DNA from: Clostridia bacterium
Lineage (GTDB): Bacteria > Bacillota > Clostridia > Oscillospirales > Acutalibacteraceae
Reading direction: 5' to 3'
NCBI GenBank assembly: GCA_017416345.1
Contig: JAFQCR010000036.1
Span: 1 to 46,894, forward strand
Length of the DNA stretch: 46,894 nucleotides
Shown: positions 33,220-42,238 of the stretch, in pieces
How the letters are laid out: each line of letters begins with the position of its first letter
How positions within the stretch are numbered: position 1 is the stretch's first letter
The notes under the pieces: generated by a model
The model's input: the letters and a program-made list of their open reading frames with translations, nothing else
What the model was told of the DNA's origin: nothing
The model's database searches: none
Made by a program: the position numbers and the translations under genes

Positions 33220-33285
33220 ATAAATTATGCTTCGCATAGCTAAATTTTTGCTTTCGCAAAAGCTAAATTGCGCATGGCGCAGCTT
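33220..33285. repeat. Mini-hairpin array with GCTAAATT linkers
   Basis: Three stems (TATGCTTCGCATA, TTTGCTTTCGCAAA, GCGCATGGCGC) joined by GCTAAATT. Third linker type of the same design in this window. Confidence 0.65.
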
Positions 33286-33438
33286 ATGTTATCACAAAAA
33301 TATATGCTGACGGTTTCGAATGAATGAGCGTTTTTTGACATAACCATTATATTGAATGTTGATCAGGGCAGAGCGAATGATCCGCTTTTTTAACGGAGTA
33401 CGGGTCATTTGCTCTACTTTGTGGAAAGGTATGGTTTT

Positions 33439-33723
33439 ATGGCAAAAAAGCTCAAGCCTGACGTAGAATCCCGAAAACCCAAATGGCGGTTGTTTTCGGG
33501 CATCCCCGAGCTGTCGGGGCCCATTATACAGATCTGCGGCAACCGTGAGGTATCGGTCGACGGCTGCAAGGGGGTCATTGATTATTACGACGACCGCATA
33601 AAGCTGCGTATCGATGGCGGCTCGGTCACCTTTTCGGGCGAGGGACTTACCATAACCTCGTTTAACGAGTCGGCGGCAGTCATTACGGGTAGACTTCAGA
33701 ACGTTGAGCTTTCGGTGAACTGA
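33439..33723 (+). CDS. yqfC: Sporulation protein YqfC
   Basis: 94 aa, family length. Contains the YqfC/YabP-type pattern FSGIPELSGPIIQICGNREV then VDGCKGVIDYYDDRIKL and SFNESAAVITGRLQNVEL. YqfC works with YqfD during mother-cell stages of sporulation; the molecular role is not settled. ATG 33439 starts MAKKLKPD; GGAAAGG lies about ten bases upstream. The next gene starts one base after the stop. Confidence 0.9.
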   Translation: MAKKLKPDVESRKPKWRLFSGIPELSGPIIQICGNREVSVDGCKGVIDYYDDRIKLRIDGGSVTFSGEGLTITSFNESAAVITGRLQNVELSVN

Positions 33724-33724
33724 T

Positions 33725-34900
33725 ATGCTGATAAAATTTTTGAGATATTTTCTGGGATACGTGCGGTTTTCGGTCAAGGGCGAGTTTCCCGAGCGCTTTT
33801 TGACCCAGCTTGCGCAAAGCAACATTTCGGCGTGGGACATACGCCGCACAAGATCGGGGCTCGAAGCCAAGGTGCTGGTGAAGGATTATCTAAAATTCCA
33901 TTCGGTCAAGGCTAAAAATCGGGTCAAAACACGTGTTTTAGCCCGTTTCGGTCTGCCGTTTTTCATAAAAAAGCACCGTTTGCGTGTCGGTTTTGCCGCA
34001 GGGCTCGTGCTTTATTTTGCGGCGCTTTTCTTTTTGTCATCGTTTGTCTGGAACGTGAGGGTGGTAGGCAACGAGACCATCCCCGAAAAGGATATTCTTG
34101 CGGCCTGTGAGCGGTTGGGGCTTTATGAGGGTGTCCGACGCTCCGATATCGACCAGGGACTTTTCAGAACACGGCTGGCGCTGGAATTTGACAACATTGC
34201 GTGGGCCTCGGTCAACATTGAGGGAGTAAGGGCAACCGTCAACATTTCGGAGTCCGAGCCCGACCGTCTGCCGCCAAAGGCACCGTCAAATCTTGTGGCA
34301 GGCTTTGACGGCGTTATTACGGCTATCGAGGTCACCGAGGGCACCATCAAAACAGCCGTCGGGCAGACCGTGAGAAAGGGCGACCTGCTGGTGTCGGGCA
34401 TAACCGAGTACAAGGACGGTACCTACAGCTTCGGGGCGTCCGAGGGTGAGGTCATTGCCCAGACCGAGCGTGAGCTGGAGTGCTTTGTGCCGTTTGAGCA
34501 AACCGAGAAAAGGTATGTGGGACGGCCGATAAAACGCCGCGTTTTAACGTTTTTCGGACTTAATATACCCTTGTATCTGGGTACGGTCGAAGGGCCTTAC
34601 GAGACCGAAACGGTCTGCCGCCGCTTTGAAAAATATGAGATGTACCTGCCCGTGAAGCTGACCGAAACCGAGTTTTTAAAATATGAAACGGTCAACATCA
34701 CGCTGTCAGAGGACGAGGCTAAGCAAAAAGCCGAGGCCGAGCTTTTGAAATTGGAGGAATCGGAGCTAAATAACGCCGAAATTTTAGAAAAAAAGGTCGA
34801 TTTTGAGGTAACCGCCGCAGGTGTCAGGATAATTTCAAAATATAAATGCCGACAAAACATCGGAAAGCAGGATTTATTATTGATTTTAGAGGAAAAATAA
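33725..34900 (+). CDS. yqfD: Sporulation protein YqfD
   Basis: 391 aa, family length. Cytoplasmic N-terminus (VRFSVKGEFPERFLTQLAQS), one TM at about residues 90-110 (VGFAAGLVLYFAALFFLSSF), then a large extracytoplasmic part beginning VWNVRVVGNETI (POTRA-like) and ending in a mixed beta region. YqfD is SigE-dependent in Bacillus. Directly downstream of yqfC, so co-transcribed. Confidence 0.93.
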   Translation: MLIKFLRYFLGYVRFSVKGEFPERFLTQLAQSNISAWDIRRTRSGLEAKVLVKDYLKFHSVKAKNRVKTRVLARFGLPFFIKKHRLRVGFAAGLVLYFAALFFLSSFVWNVRVVGNETIPEKDILAACERLGLYEGVRRSDIDQGLFRTRLALEFDNIAWASVNIEGVRATVNISESEPDRLPPKAPSNLVAGFDGVITAIEVTEGTIKTAVGQTVRKGDLLVSGITEYKDGTYSFGASEGEVIAQTERELECFVPFEQTEKRYVGRPIKRRVLTFFGLNIPLYLGTVEGPYETETVCRRFEKYEMYLPVKLTETEFLKYETVNITLSEDEAKQKAEAELLKLEESELNNAEILEKKVDFEVTAAGVRIISKYKCRQNIGKQDLLLILEEK

Positions 34901-34956
34901 TGTAAAATAGTATTTGGATGAGTATATACTTTTACTTGTCACTCTTTTAAGGCTGT

Positions 34957-35952
34957 GTGATGAATTTGACGGAACAGACCATAAATATCGAGCGTGTTGA
35001 GTTTGTGTACGGACTTTTCGGAAACTTGGACGAAAACGTGCGCCTTATCGAAAAGGAGTTTTCGGTCAAGGTGGCGTTGCGCTCGGGTGAGATAAAGGTT
35101 TCGGGCGAACCCGAGGATGTTGACAAGGCCGTCCGCACCATTAACGGACTTTTGTCGCTCATAAGCCGTGGCGAGACTCTTACCGAGCAGAATATCCGCT
35201 ACATTATGTCGCTTGCCACCGACGGTGACGACAACGGCATAAAAAAGCTTTCGGATACCGATTGCATCTGCATCACCTCAAAGGGCAAGCCCATAAAGCC
35301 CAAAACAATAGGTCAGAAGCGGTATGTTGAGGCAATAAGGGACAATACCGTGACCATCGGTGTCGGCCCTGCGGGAACGGGTAAGACCTACCTGGCAGTG
35401 GCAATGGCGGTGGCGGCCTTCAGAGCCAAGGCGGTCAACCGCATAATCCTGACCCGACCTGCCGTTGAAGCAGGCGAAAAGCTGGGCTTTTTGCCGGGTG
35501 ACCTTCAGCAAAAGGTCGACCCGTATTTGCGCCCCTTATACGATGCGCTTTTTGATATGCTGGGAGCCGAAAACTTCCAGAAATGTCAGGAGCGCGGAGA
35601 TATTGAGGTAGCACCGCTTGCCTATATGCGAGGCCGCACACTGGACGACAGCTTTATCATCCTTGACGAGGCGCAGAACACCACCTCCGAGCAGATGAAA
35701 ATGTTTCTGACCCGTCTGGGTTTTAACTCAAAGGCGGTCGTCACGGGCGACATCACACAGATCGACCTGCCCGACGGTAAAAAGTCGGGATTGAAAGAGG
35801 TCTTGCACATTTTAGACGGTGTTGACGACATTTCGATATCCAAATTTTCGGAGCGTGACGTTGTCCGTCACCGACTTGTGCAGGAGATAATCAAGGCATA
35901 CGAAAAGTATGAGGAGAAAAAGCAAAGGAGCAGACACAGTGGAGAAAGATAA
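34957..35952 (+). CDS. phoH: PhoH-family ATPase
   Basis: About 331 aa. Walker A GPAGTGKTYLA, Walker B FIILDEAQN, and the family blocks ILTRPAVEAGEKLGFLPGDL and VVTGDITQIDLPDG. An N-terminal KH-like region (about 1-90) precedes the ATPase core. PhoH/YbeZ proteins associate with YbeY in RNA handling, which fits the overlapping next gene. Either GTG 34957 or ATG 34960 may start; only a weak AAGG precedes them. Confidence 0.93.
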   Translation: MMNLTEQTINIERVEFVYGLFGNLDENVRLIEKEFSVKVALRSGEIKVSGEPEDVDKAVRTINGLLSLISRGETLTEQNIRYIMSLATDGDDNGIKKLSDTDCICITSKGKPIKPKTIGQKRYVEAIRDNTVTIGVGPAGTGKTYLAVAMAVAAFRAKAVNRIILTRPAVEAGEKLGFLPGDLQQKVDPYLRPLYDALFDMLGAENFQKCQERGDIEVAPLAYMRGRTLDDSFIILDEAQNTTSEQMKMFLTRLGFNSKAVVTGDITQIDLPDGKKSGLKEVLHILDGVDDISISKFSERDVVRHRLVQEIIKAYEKYEEKKQRSRHSGER

Positions 35953-36439
35953 GGTTAAAGTTAATATTGTGAACAAGCAAAAAGCAGAAAAGATCCCAAC
36001 CGGCATCAGAATGCTGATTCGCCGTGCCTGCATTGCTGTTTTGAAAATGGAGGAGTTTCACGATTCGGCCGAGGTCGAGGTCTCGTTTGTTGACGACAAG
36101 CAGATCCACGAAATGAACCTGCAGTTCAGAAATATTGACCGCCCGACCGATGTTTTGTCCTTCCCCTTGGGTGAGGACGGTGTTTACGATATAAACCCTG
36201 CCAGCGGTGCCAAAATGCTTGGCGATATCGTCATCTCGGTCGAGCACGCCAAGGCACAGGCCGAGGAATACGGACACACCTTCCAGCGTGAAATGGCATT
36301 TTTGACGGTGCATTCGATGTTGCATTTGCTTGGCTATGACCACGTAAACGGCGGTATTGAGGCCGAGACGATGCGTGAAAAGGAGGAGGCCGTGCTGCTG
36401 CAGATGGGTCTCACCCGTGAGGTTACATTTTTAGAATAA
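35939..36439 (+). CDS. ybeY: Endoribonuclease YbeY (rRNA maturation)
   Basis: 166 aa from GTG 35939 behind AAAGGAG. Zinc motif HSMLHLLGYDH (H-x3-H-x5-H) and the preceding RPTDVLSFPL and GDIVIS blocks are diagnostic. YbeY trims 16S rRNA and takes part in 70S quality control. It overlaps phoH by 14 bp. The Bacillus order has pgpH between phoH and ybeY; here it is absent. Confidence 0.95.
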   Translation: MEKDKVKVNIVNKQKAEKIPTGIRMLIRRACIAVLKMEEFHDSAEVEVSFVDDKQIHEMNLQFRNIDRPTDVLSFPLGEDGVYDINPASGAKMLGDIVISVEHAKAQAEEYGHTFQREMAFLTVHSMLHLLGYDHVNGGIEAETMREKEEAVLLQMGLTREVTFLE

Positions 36440-36455
36440 GGTTAAGGAACATAAA

Positions 36456-37385
36456 ATGAGTGAACAAAAATCGGCTTTTATAGCCATTGTCGGACGTGCC
36501 AATGTCGGAAAATCATCGCTGATGAACTGCATTTTGGGTCAGAAGGTCGCCATCGTGTCGGACAAGCCGCAGACCACCCGTACACGCATAATGGGCGTTA
36601 AAACTCTTAATGAAACGCAGATAGTTTATATCGATACCCCCGGCTTTCACAAGCCTAAAAACAAGCTTGGTGAAAGGATGATGGACTCGGTCTCGCAGGG
36701 GTTGTCGGACGTCGATGCCGTGACGCTGGTCGTCGAGGCAAAACCCAAATTCAAGCTCGATTCCGAGGATATGCCCAAGGCCGAGCTTGCGCTTATCGAG
36801 GAGTTCAAAACCCGCCGACTTAAGGCCATTCTTTGCATAAATAAAATAGACCTTTTGGAGGACAAGAGCGACCTTTTGGAGGTCATTTCCGCCTACACGT
36901 CACTTTATGATTTTGAGGCGGTCTTGCCCATTTCGGCCAAGACGGGTGACGGTGTGGACAGCCTTGTGGCAGAGCATTTGAAGTATGCAAAGGAATCGCC
37001 GCACTTTTTTGCCGACGACGAGGTCACCGACCAGGCCGACAGCGTTATGGTGACCGAAATGATACGAGAAAAGATGCTCCATTTGCTGGATAAAGAGATA
37101 CCCCACGGAATTGCGGTGGGGCTTGAGCGCTTCTTTGAACGTGACACCGCCAAGGGTGAGCCGATAATCGAGGCCGAGGCGATAATTTATTGCGAGCGTG
37201 ATTCGCATAAGGGAATCATCATCGGCAAGGGTGGCGCAATGCTTAAAAGAATAGGCTCCTTGGCACGTGCCGATATCGAGGAATTTTTCGGCTGTAAGTG
37301 CAACCTTAAGCTGTGGGTCAAGGTCAAGGAGGACTGGCGCAACCGCGACGGCCTCATAAGAAGTTTTGGGTTGGATAATAAATAA
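36456..37385 (+). CDS. era: GTPase Era
   Basis: 309 aa. G1 GRANVGKSS, switch TTRTRIMG, G3 DTPGFHKP, G4 NKID, G5 SAKTGDG, and the C-terminal KH domain with GKGGAMLKRIGSLARADIEE. Era binds the 3' end of 16S rRNA during 30S assembly. Last gene of the yqfC-era run before a repeat-filled gap; yqzL and recO resume on the other side, in the Bacillus order. Confidence 0.97.
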   Translation: MSEQKSAFIAIVGRANVGKSSLMNCILGQKVAIVSDKPQTTRTRIMGVKTLNETQIVYIDTPGFHKPKNKLGERMMDSVSQGLSDVDAVTLVVEAKPKFKLDSEDMPKAELALIEEFKTRRLKAILCINKIDLLEDKSDLLEVISAYTSLYDFEAVLPISAKTGDGVDSLVAEHLKYAKESPHFFADDEVTDQADSVMVTEMIREKMLHLLDKEIPHGIAVGLERFFERDTAKGEPIIEAEAIIYCERDSHKGIIIGKGGAMLKRIGSLARADIEEFFGCKCNLKLWVKVKEDWRNRDGLIRSFGLDNK

Positions 37386-38060
37386 GCTAAATTCGCCGTT
37401 GATGGACTGACCCTCTCCGTCACACTTCGTGTGCCACCTCTCCCAAAAGGAGAGGCTCCGAAAGGCTCTCCCTTGAGTATAGCTCCCGACGAATGTCGGG
37501 TGAGAGGGAGAGATAAGCCAACTCACGGCGGGAGGCCGATGGCCTCCCCTACGACATGGCAATTTGTCATTTTGCAGGGGACGGCGCCTACGACGTCCCG
37601 CAAAGCCGGCTCACGACGGGCGAACGCAGTCCGCCCCTACGACAGCCTCCCTTGCCTAAAGGGAGGTGGCTGAGCGTAGCGAAGACGGAGGGATTCCGTA
37701 AGCCAACTTACGGCGGGCGATTCGTGAATCGCCCCTACGATTTGGTGAATTGATCTCTTGTAGGGACCGACCTCCCGGGCGGTCCGCGGGCGCACACACA
37801 GGTGCGCCCCTACGATTGGATTTTGTTTGTTTTAGCCTTCTCCAGTGGGAGAAGGTGGCATTGCGAAGCAATGACGGATGAGGTGTCCGCCGTCACAAAA
37901 GGCTGTAAATGATACAATTAAGTCGGCTCACGTCGGGCGAATAGGAAAGCCCCTACGGCATCCTTTAATTATATACCTCAAAAATCACCAAATTTTCTCA
38001 CGTTTAGGTGGGGCGGTTTCTCACAAAATAATTCTGTGATTATTTTGTGGGGGTAATTTT
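37386..38060. repeat. Repeat-filled gap between era and yqzL
   Basis: 675 bp without a gene. Two-hairpin cassettes at about 37411-37457 (minus), 37458-37506 (degenerate, plus), 37648-37700 (plus) and 37834-37890 (plus). GTAGGGG/CCCCTAC palindromes at about 37530-37553, 37575-37600, 37615-37641, 37714-37740, 37759-37812 and 37930-37956, most with different but self-complementary stems. It splits what is normally a tight operon, and the last ~90 bp probably hold the yqzL-recO promoter. Confidence 0.8.
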
Positions 38061-38204
38061 ATGGCCGATATGACCGCCTGGAATAAATTTTTAAACTCGG
38101 GCAGTGTGTTCGATTACATCGAATACTGCCGCCAAAGAAATAACCAAAAGGAGCAGACAAATAGTGAAGTTCACGACCGACGGACTTGTGATAAAAGAGA
38201 ATAA
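38061..38204 (+). CDS. yqzL: YqzL-like small protein
   Basis: 47 aa: MADMTAWNKFLNSGSVFDYI followed by EYCRQRNN and a polar tail. Size, the W-x-x-F-x-x-S/TG-x-x-x-DYL-like pattern and its position between era and recO all match Bacillus YqzL, a short protein of unknown function. GGGGGT precedes the ATG. The last 41 bp overlap recO in another frame. Confidence 0.75.
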   Translation: MADMTAWNKFLNSGSVFDYIEYCRQRNNQKEQTNSEVHDRRTCDKRE

Positions 38205-38922
38205 TGTCGGTGAGAGTGACCGTGTGGTGCAGGTGCTGACGAGGGACAAGGGGTTATTAAGTGCCTTTGTTTCGGGCGCACGCAAGCCCAAGTCCAAAAA
38301 CGCCGCCGCAACGGCTCTGCTTTGCTATTCGCACCTTACCTTTACACAAACCAAGGACACCTACCGCATAACCGAGTCGGAGGCCATTAACGTGTTTTTT
38401 GACCTGCGTGCCGACATCGAGCGGTTGAGCCTTGCGCAGTACATATGTGAGCTTTGTCAGGTGCTGGTGCCTTACGGTGTTGAGGGTGAGGAATATCTGC
38501 GCCTTGCGCTCAATTCCCTGCATTTTATCACCGAGGGCAGGCTTGATATTTACGCTTTGAAGGCCTTGACCGAGCTTAGGATGATGGTCATCTCCGGCTT
38601 TATGCCCGACCTTGTGGGTTGCAGAGAATGCGGCACCGACCGCAGCTTTCCGATGTGGCTTGACCTTTCGGGCGGCGATATGTTGTGTGACGGTTGCAAG
38701 GCCGCAAACCCTCAAAGCGGTCAGTTTGCCGAGCTGGACAAGACCACCTTTGCCGCAATGCGCCACATCGTTTATTCCGATATAAAGCGGCTGTATTCCT
38801 TTTCTTTGCCGCCGCAGAATGCTCGGTATTTGAGCTTTGTGACCGAGCGGTATTTAATGGCGCAGACCGACCGAAAGTTTAAGACACTTGAATTTTTCCA
38901 CAGCCTTCAAACAGCGCTGTGA
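38164..38922 (+). CDS. recO: DNA repair protein RecO
   Basis: 252 aa from GTG 38164 (AAGGAG upstream); an in-frame ATG at 38104 lies inside yqzL. OB-fold N-terminus (FTTDGLVIKENNVGESDRVV), helical middle and a zinc site CRECG...CDGC. RecO loads RecA with RecR during gap repair. Order era-yqzL-recO is conserved in Firmicutes. mutS2 follows 12 bp later. Confidence 0.95.
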   Translation: MKFTTDGLVIKENNVGESDRVVQVLTRDKGLLSAFVSGARKPKSKNAAATALLCYSHLTFTQTKDTYRITESEAINVFFDLRADIERLSLAQYICELCQVLVPYGVEGEEYLRLALNSLHFITEGRLDIYALKALTELRMMVISGFMPDLVGCRECGTDRSFPMWLDLSGGDMLCDGCKAANPQSGQFAELDKTTFAAMRHIVYSDIKRLYSFSLPPQNARYLSFVTERYLMAQTDRKFKTLEFFHSLQTAL

Positions 38923-38934
38923 GTAGGAGATACA

Positions 38935-41313
38935 ATGAATTTTATACAACACACCGAGGCCTTGGAGCTTGATAAGATACTCAGAATGCTGGCATCCCGT
39001 GCACCCATGGAGGATGCCAAAGAACGAGCATTATCCCTGCGCCCCGAGACCGACCTTAAAAAAGTCAGCACCCTGCTTTCCGAGACCGACGATGCTTTCC
39101 GACTTTCGTCGGGCTACGGCTCGCCGTCGTTCGGAAATGCAAAAAATATTGCCAATCCCGTAGCACGTGCTCAAAACGGCGGCATTTTGTCCATGCGTGA
39201 GCTGTTGGACATTGCCGAGGTACTGCGCATTATCCGATCGCTTAAAGAGTGGCGTGCGCATTGCGAAAACGTTGACTCGCCATACATAGCGCCGTTGTTT
39301 GAGGTGCTGTTGCCCAACCGCTATTTTGAGGACAAGATAACTACCGCAATCCGTTCCGAGGATGAAATGGACGACAATGCTTCGCCCAGACTTCGTGACA
39401 TCCGCCGCAGGATACACTCGTCCGAGCTTAACGTCCGTGACCGCTTGGAAAAGATGATACGCTCGAGCTCTGTTTCAAAATTCCTGCAGGATGCCATCAT
39501 CACCCAGCGTGACGGCCGATACGTTATCCCCGTAAGGGCCGACAGCCGCTCGGAGGTGCCCGGTCTCTTGCACGACACCTCCTCGTCGGGCGCAACGCTG
39601 TTTATCGAGCCGATGGCCATTGTCGAGATCAACAACGAGATCCGTGAGCTGACCATCAAGGAGCAGGAGGAGATCGACCGCATTCTGGCCGAGCTGTCAG
39701 GCGAGGTCGCGACCTTTGCGCCCAACATTATGCAATCGTACGATGCCACCGTCAGCCTTTGTCTGATATTTGCCAAGTCGTCGTTGGCCTTTGAAATGCG
39801 TGCCTGCAAGCCAAATCTTAACGACGAGGGCAGGATATACCTCAAAAACGCACGTCATCCGTTGCTGGACAAGAAAACCGTTGTCCCCGTGACCATTCCG
39901 TTGGGGGATGAGTTTGATACCCTTATCATCACGGGTCCCAATACGGGCGGTAAGACGGTTTCCATCAAAACGGTCGGCCTTTTGACCCTTATGGCCATGT
40001 GCGGACTGCTTTTGCCCGTGTCCGAGGGTAGCGAGATCGCCGTTTTCCACAATGTTTTGGCCGACATCGGTGACGAGCAGAGTATCGAGCAATCGCTGTC
40101 GACCTTCTCTTCACACATGAAGAGGATAATTGAAATTATGAATATAGCCGACGAACATTCGTTGGTGCTTATAGACGAGCTTGGAGCAGGTACCGACCCT
40201 GTTGAGGGTGCGGCTTTAGCGCAGGCAATTTTGATGCAGCTGCACCGCAAGGGTGCCAAAATTGCCGCAACCACCCACTATGCCGAGCTGAAGTCGTATG
40301 CCCTTGAAACGGCAGGTGTCTGCAACGCAAGCTGTGAGTTTGACGTGCAATCCTTGAAGCCGACCTACCGTCTGCACGTAGGGTTACCCGGTCGGTCGAA
40401 TGCATTCGCCATTTCGGAGCGCTTGGGGCTTGACCTTGAAACGGTCGGACTTGCGCAAGGTCTTGTAAAAGACGAGGACGCACGCTTTGAGCGTGTTGTT
40501 GCGGCACTTGAGACCGCCGTCCGTGAGGCCGAGCGTGACCGTGCCGAGGCACAGCGGATGAAGGGCGAAATGGAGGCTTTAAAGGCCACCCGCAAGGCGC
40601 AGGCCGATGAGCTTCAGATAAATAAAGAAAAAACCATGCAAAAGGCACGTGAGCAGGCTCAGGCCTTGGTTGACCGAGCCCGTGCCGAAGCCGAAAAGCT
40701 GTTGTCCGAGCTTGAAGCGCTTAAAAAAGGCAACGACAGCGTTGAGGAGCGCATCCGCCGAGCCCGTGCCGAAATGAAGGGCGGTTTAAAGCGTATGCAG
40801 GATGCCGCCGATCCCATTGAAAGTCAGGAAAACAAGGGCGGAGGCTTTACGGCACCGCTCAAAAAGGGTGACCGAGTGATGTTTGTCGACATCCGCAAGG
40901 AGGCCACTGTTTTGGAGGATCAGAAGGGTGACGAGGTGCTTATCCTCGCAGGCTCGATGAAGGCCAAGGTCAAGGTTTCAAGTCTTGCTCCTGTGGACAA
41001 ATCCAAAGGAACTGTCGCCAAAACACGCACAGTTAAGCGCTCGGCAACTATTGACAACAATATCCGCACCGCACAAAGCGAGATCGACATAAGAGGTATG
41101 ACGGGTGACGAGGCTGCTTTGGAGCTTGACCGATTTATCGACAGCTCGGTGCTTGGCGGACTCGGTACCGTGTGGATAATCCACGGCAAGGGCACGGGCG
41201 CACTCAAAAAAGCGGTTCACGCCTATTTGCGCACCAACCCAAGCGTTAAGGAATTCCGCTTCGGTGTTTACGGCGAGGGCGAGGACGGCGTTACCGTCGT
41301 TACGCTCAAGTAG
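38935..41313 (+). CDS. mutS2: MutS2 / RqcU endonuclease and ribosome-splitting ATPase
   Basis: 792 aa, full family length. Core and clamp region, Walker A GPNTGGKTVSIK, Walker B LVLIDELGAGTDP, long coiled coil (about 515-640; EAERDRAEAQRMKGEMEALK), KOW-like segment and a C-terminal Smr domain with DIRGMTGDEA and the HGKGTGAL loop. Family members suppress recombination and/or act on collided ribosomes. It shares the transcript with recO. No terminator is seen after it; the next gene has its own promoter. Confidence 0.96.
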   Translation: MNFIQHTEALELDKILRMLASRAPMEDAKERALSLRPETDLKKVSTLLSETDDAFRLSSGYGSPSFGNAKNIANPVARAQNGGILSMRELLDIAEVLRIIRSLKEWRAHCENVDSPYIAPLFEVLLPNRYFEDKITTAIRSEDEMDDNASPRLRDIRRRIHSSELNVRDRLEKMIRSSSVSKFLQDAIITQRDGRYVIPVRADSRSEVPGLLHDTSSSGATLFIEPMAIVEINNEIRELTIKEQEEIDRILAELSGEVATFAPNIMQSYDATVSLCLIFAKSSLAFEMRACKPNLNDEGRIYLKNARHPLLDKKTVVPVTIPLGDEFDTLIITGPNTGGKTVSIKTVGLLTLMAMCGLLLPVSEGSEIAVFHNVLADIGDEQSIEQSLSTFSSHMKRIIEIMNIADEHSLVLIDELGAGTDPVEGAALAQAILMQLHRKGAKIAATTHYAELKSYALETAGVCNASCEFDVQSLKPTYRLHVGLPGRSNAFAISERLGLDLETVGLAQGLVKDEDARFERVVAALETAVREAERDRAEAQRMKGEMEALKATRKAQADELQINKEKTMQKAREQAQALVDRARAEAEKLLSELEALKKGNDSVEERIRRARAEMKGGLKRMQDAADPIESQENKGGGFTAPLKKGDRVMFVDIRKEATVLEDQKGDEVLILAGSMKAKVKVSSLAPVDKSKGTVAKTRTVKRSATIDNNIRTAQSEIDIRGMTGDEAALELDRFIDSSVLGGLGTVWIIHGKGTGALKKAVHAYLRTNPSVKEFRFGVYGEGEDGVTVVTLK

Positions 41314-41319
41314 TGCGAT

Positions 41320-41348
41320 TTGACAATTTGCAGGATAAGTAATATAAT
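41320..41348 (+). promoter_or_regulatory. Promoter for the polysaccharide export operon
   Basis: TTGACA (41320-41325), 17-nt spacer, TATAAT (41343-41348): a perfect sigma-A promoter 39 bp before the GTG start. Confidence 0.85.
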
Positions 41349-41387
41349 GATAGAATGTCTGAAGCTTTATAATAAGGAGGTCAGAAG

Positions 41388-42224
41388 GTGGAATCCAACA
41401 ACAGCAGGTCATTTTTCGGTGACTTTAAAAAATATCTGCCGCTTTTGCAAAATCTGGCAGGCAAGGATTTCAAGCTAAAATACCGTCGCAGTATATTGGG
41501 TATTGCGTGGAGTATCCTTAACCCGTTGCTCACCATGCTGGTGCTGACGGTTGTTTTCGGATACCTTTTCGGCATCGGCAGGGGCACTTACGCCGATGTG
41601 CCCGATTTTGCGGTCTTCTATATCGTCGGCGCTTCCATGTGGAACTTTTTTTCGGAGGCGACTACGGGCTCTATGACCTCGGTCACGGCCGCCGCTTCGC
41701 TTATCAAAAAGGTATATATCCCGAAATACATTTTCCCGTTGGAAAAGTGCCTTTTTGCGCTGATAAATTTTGCATTTTCGCTGATAGCGGTCGCCATAGT
41801 TATGATAGCAAGGTCGCAGTTCCCCGGTGTCACGCTGGTGATGCTGCCCGTACCCGTTATATACTGTCTGCTTTTTGCAACGGGCATCAGTCTGTTTTTA
41901 TCGGCCGTTACCGTTTATTTTAATGACGTCATCCACCTTTACAGCGTTGTGCTGACCCTTTGGATGTACCTCACCACGCTGATCTATCCTTTAAGCCTTG
42001 TCGAGACCTGGAAGGGCACAAGCGTTATTATGACGGTGGTCGTGACGGTCATCAAGTATAATCCGATGTCGATGTATCTCACAATGTTCCGTGATGTGGT
42101 CATGAACAACACGTGGCCTTCATTGGAGCAGCATTTGTGGTGCTTCGGCTACGGTATTCTGGCAATGCTTATCGGAGTATTTACCTTCAAAAAGCTGCAG
42201 AAAAACTTTATTCTCAATATCTGA
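41388..42224 (+). CDS. ABC-2 permease for polysaccharide/teichoic acid export (Wzm/TagG-like)
   Basis: 278 aa, six TM segments, family opening LPLLQNLAGKDFKLKYRRSI then LGIAWSILNPLLTMLVLTVV, and the conserved region LTLWMYLTTLIYPLSLV followed by YNPMSMYLTMFRD. It would move a lipid-linked glycan across the membrane with the ATPase encoded next. GTG start behind AAGGAGG. No glycan synthesis genes are adjacent in this window. Confidence 0.93.
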   Translation: MESNNSRSFFGDFKKYLPLLQNLAGKDFKLKYRRSILGIAWSILNPLLTMLVLTVVFGYLFGIGRGTYADVPDFAVFYIVGASMWNFFSEATTGSMTSVTAAASLIKKVYIPKYIFPLEKCLFALINFAFSLIAVAIVMIARSQFPGVTLVMLPVPVIYCLLFATGISLFLSAVTVYFNDVIHLYSVVLTLWMYLTTLIYPLSLVETWKGTSVIMTVVVTVIKYNPMSMYLTMFRDVVMNNTWPSLEQHLWCFGYGILAMLIGVFTFKKLQKNFILNI

Positions 42225-42238
42225 TAAGGAGGAGCAAA

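Larger units (their letters stand above)
32467..33438. repeat. 970-bp repeat-rich intergenic region
   Basis: No gene is seen. In order: an ATATCG mini-hairpin array (32494-32574); GTAGGGGCGAAC-TGT-GTTCGCCC (about 32588-32611); two-hairpin cassettes at 32613-32670 (plus) and 32722-32771 (minus); a run of GTAGGGG palindromes (32771-32975); an inverted cassette at about 32972-33018; another GTAGGGG palindrome (about 33020); a second copy of a 117-bp segment (33061-33177); and a GCTAAATT mini-hairpin array (33220-33285). The end probably carries the yqfC promoter; ylbJ's would be on the opposite strand at the start. Confidence 0.8.

Noticed and set aside
37431-37753. Open frames in the era-yqzL gap
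   Set aside because: They consist entirely of palindromic repeat sequence read through; no start signals.
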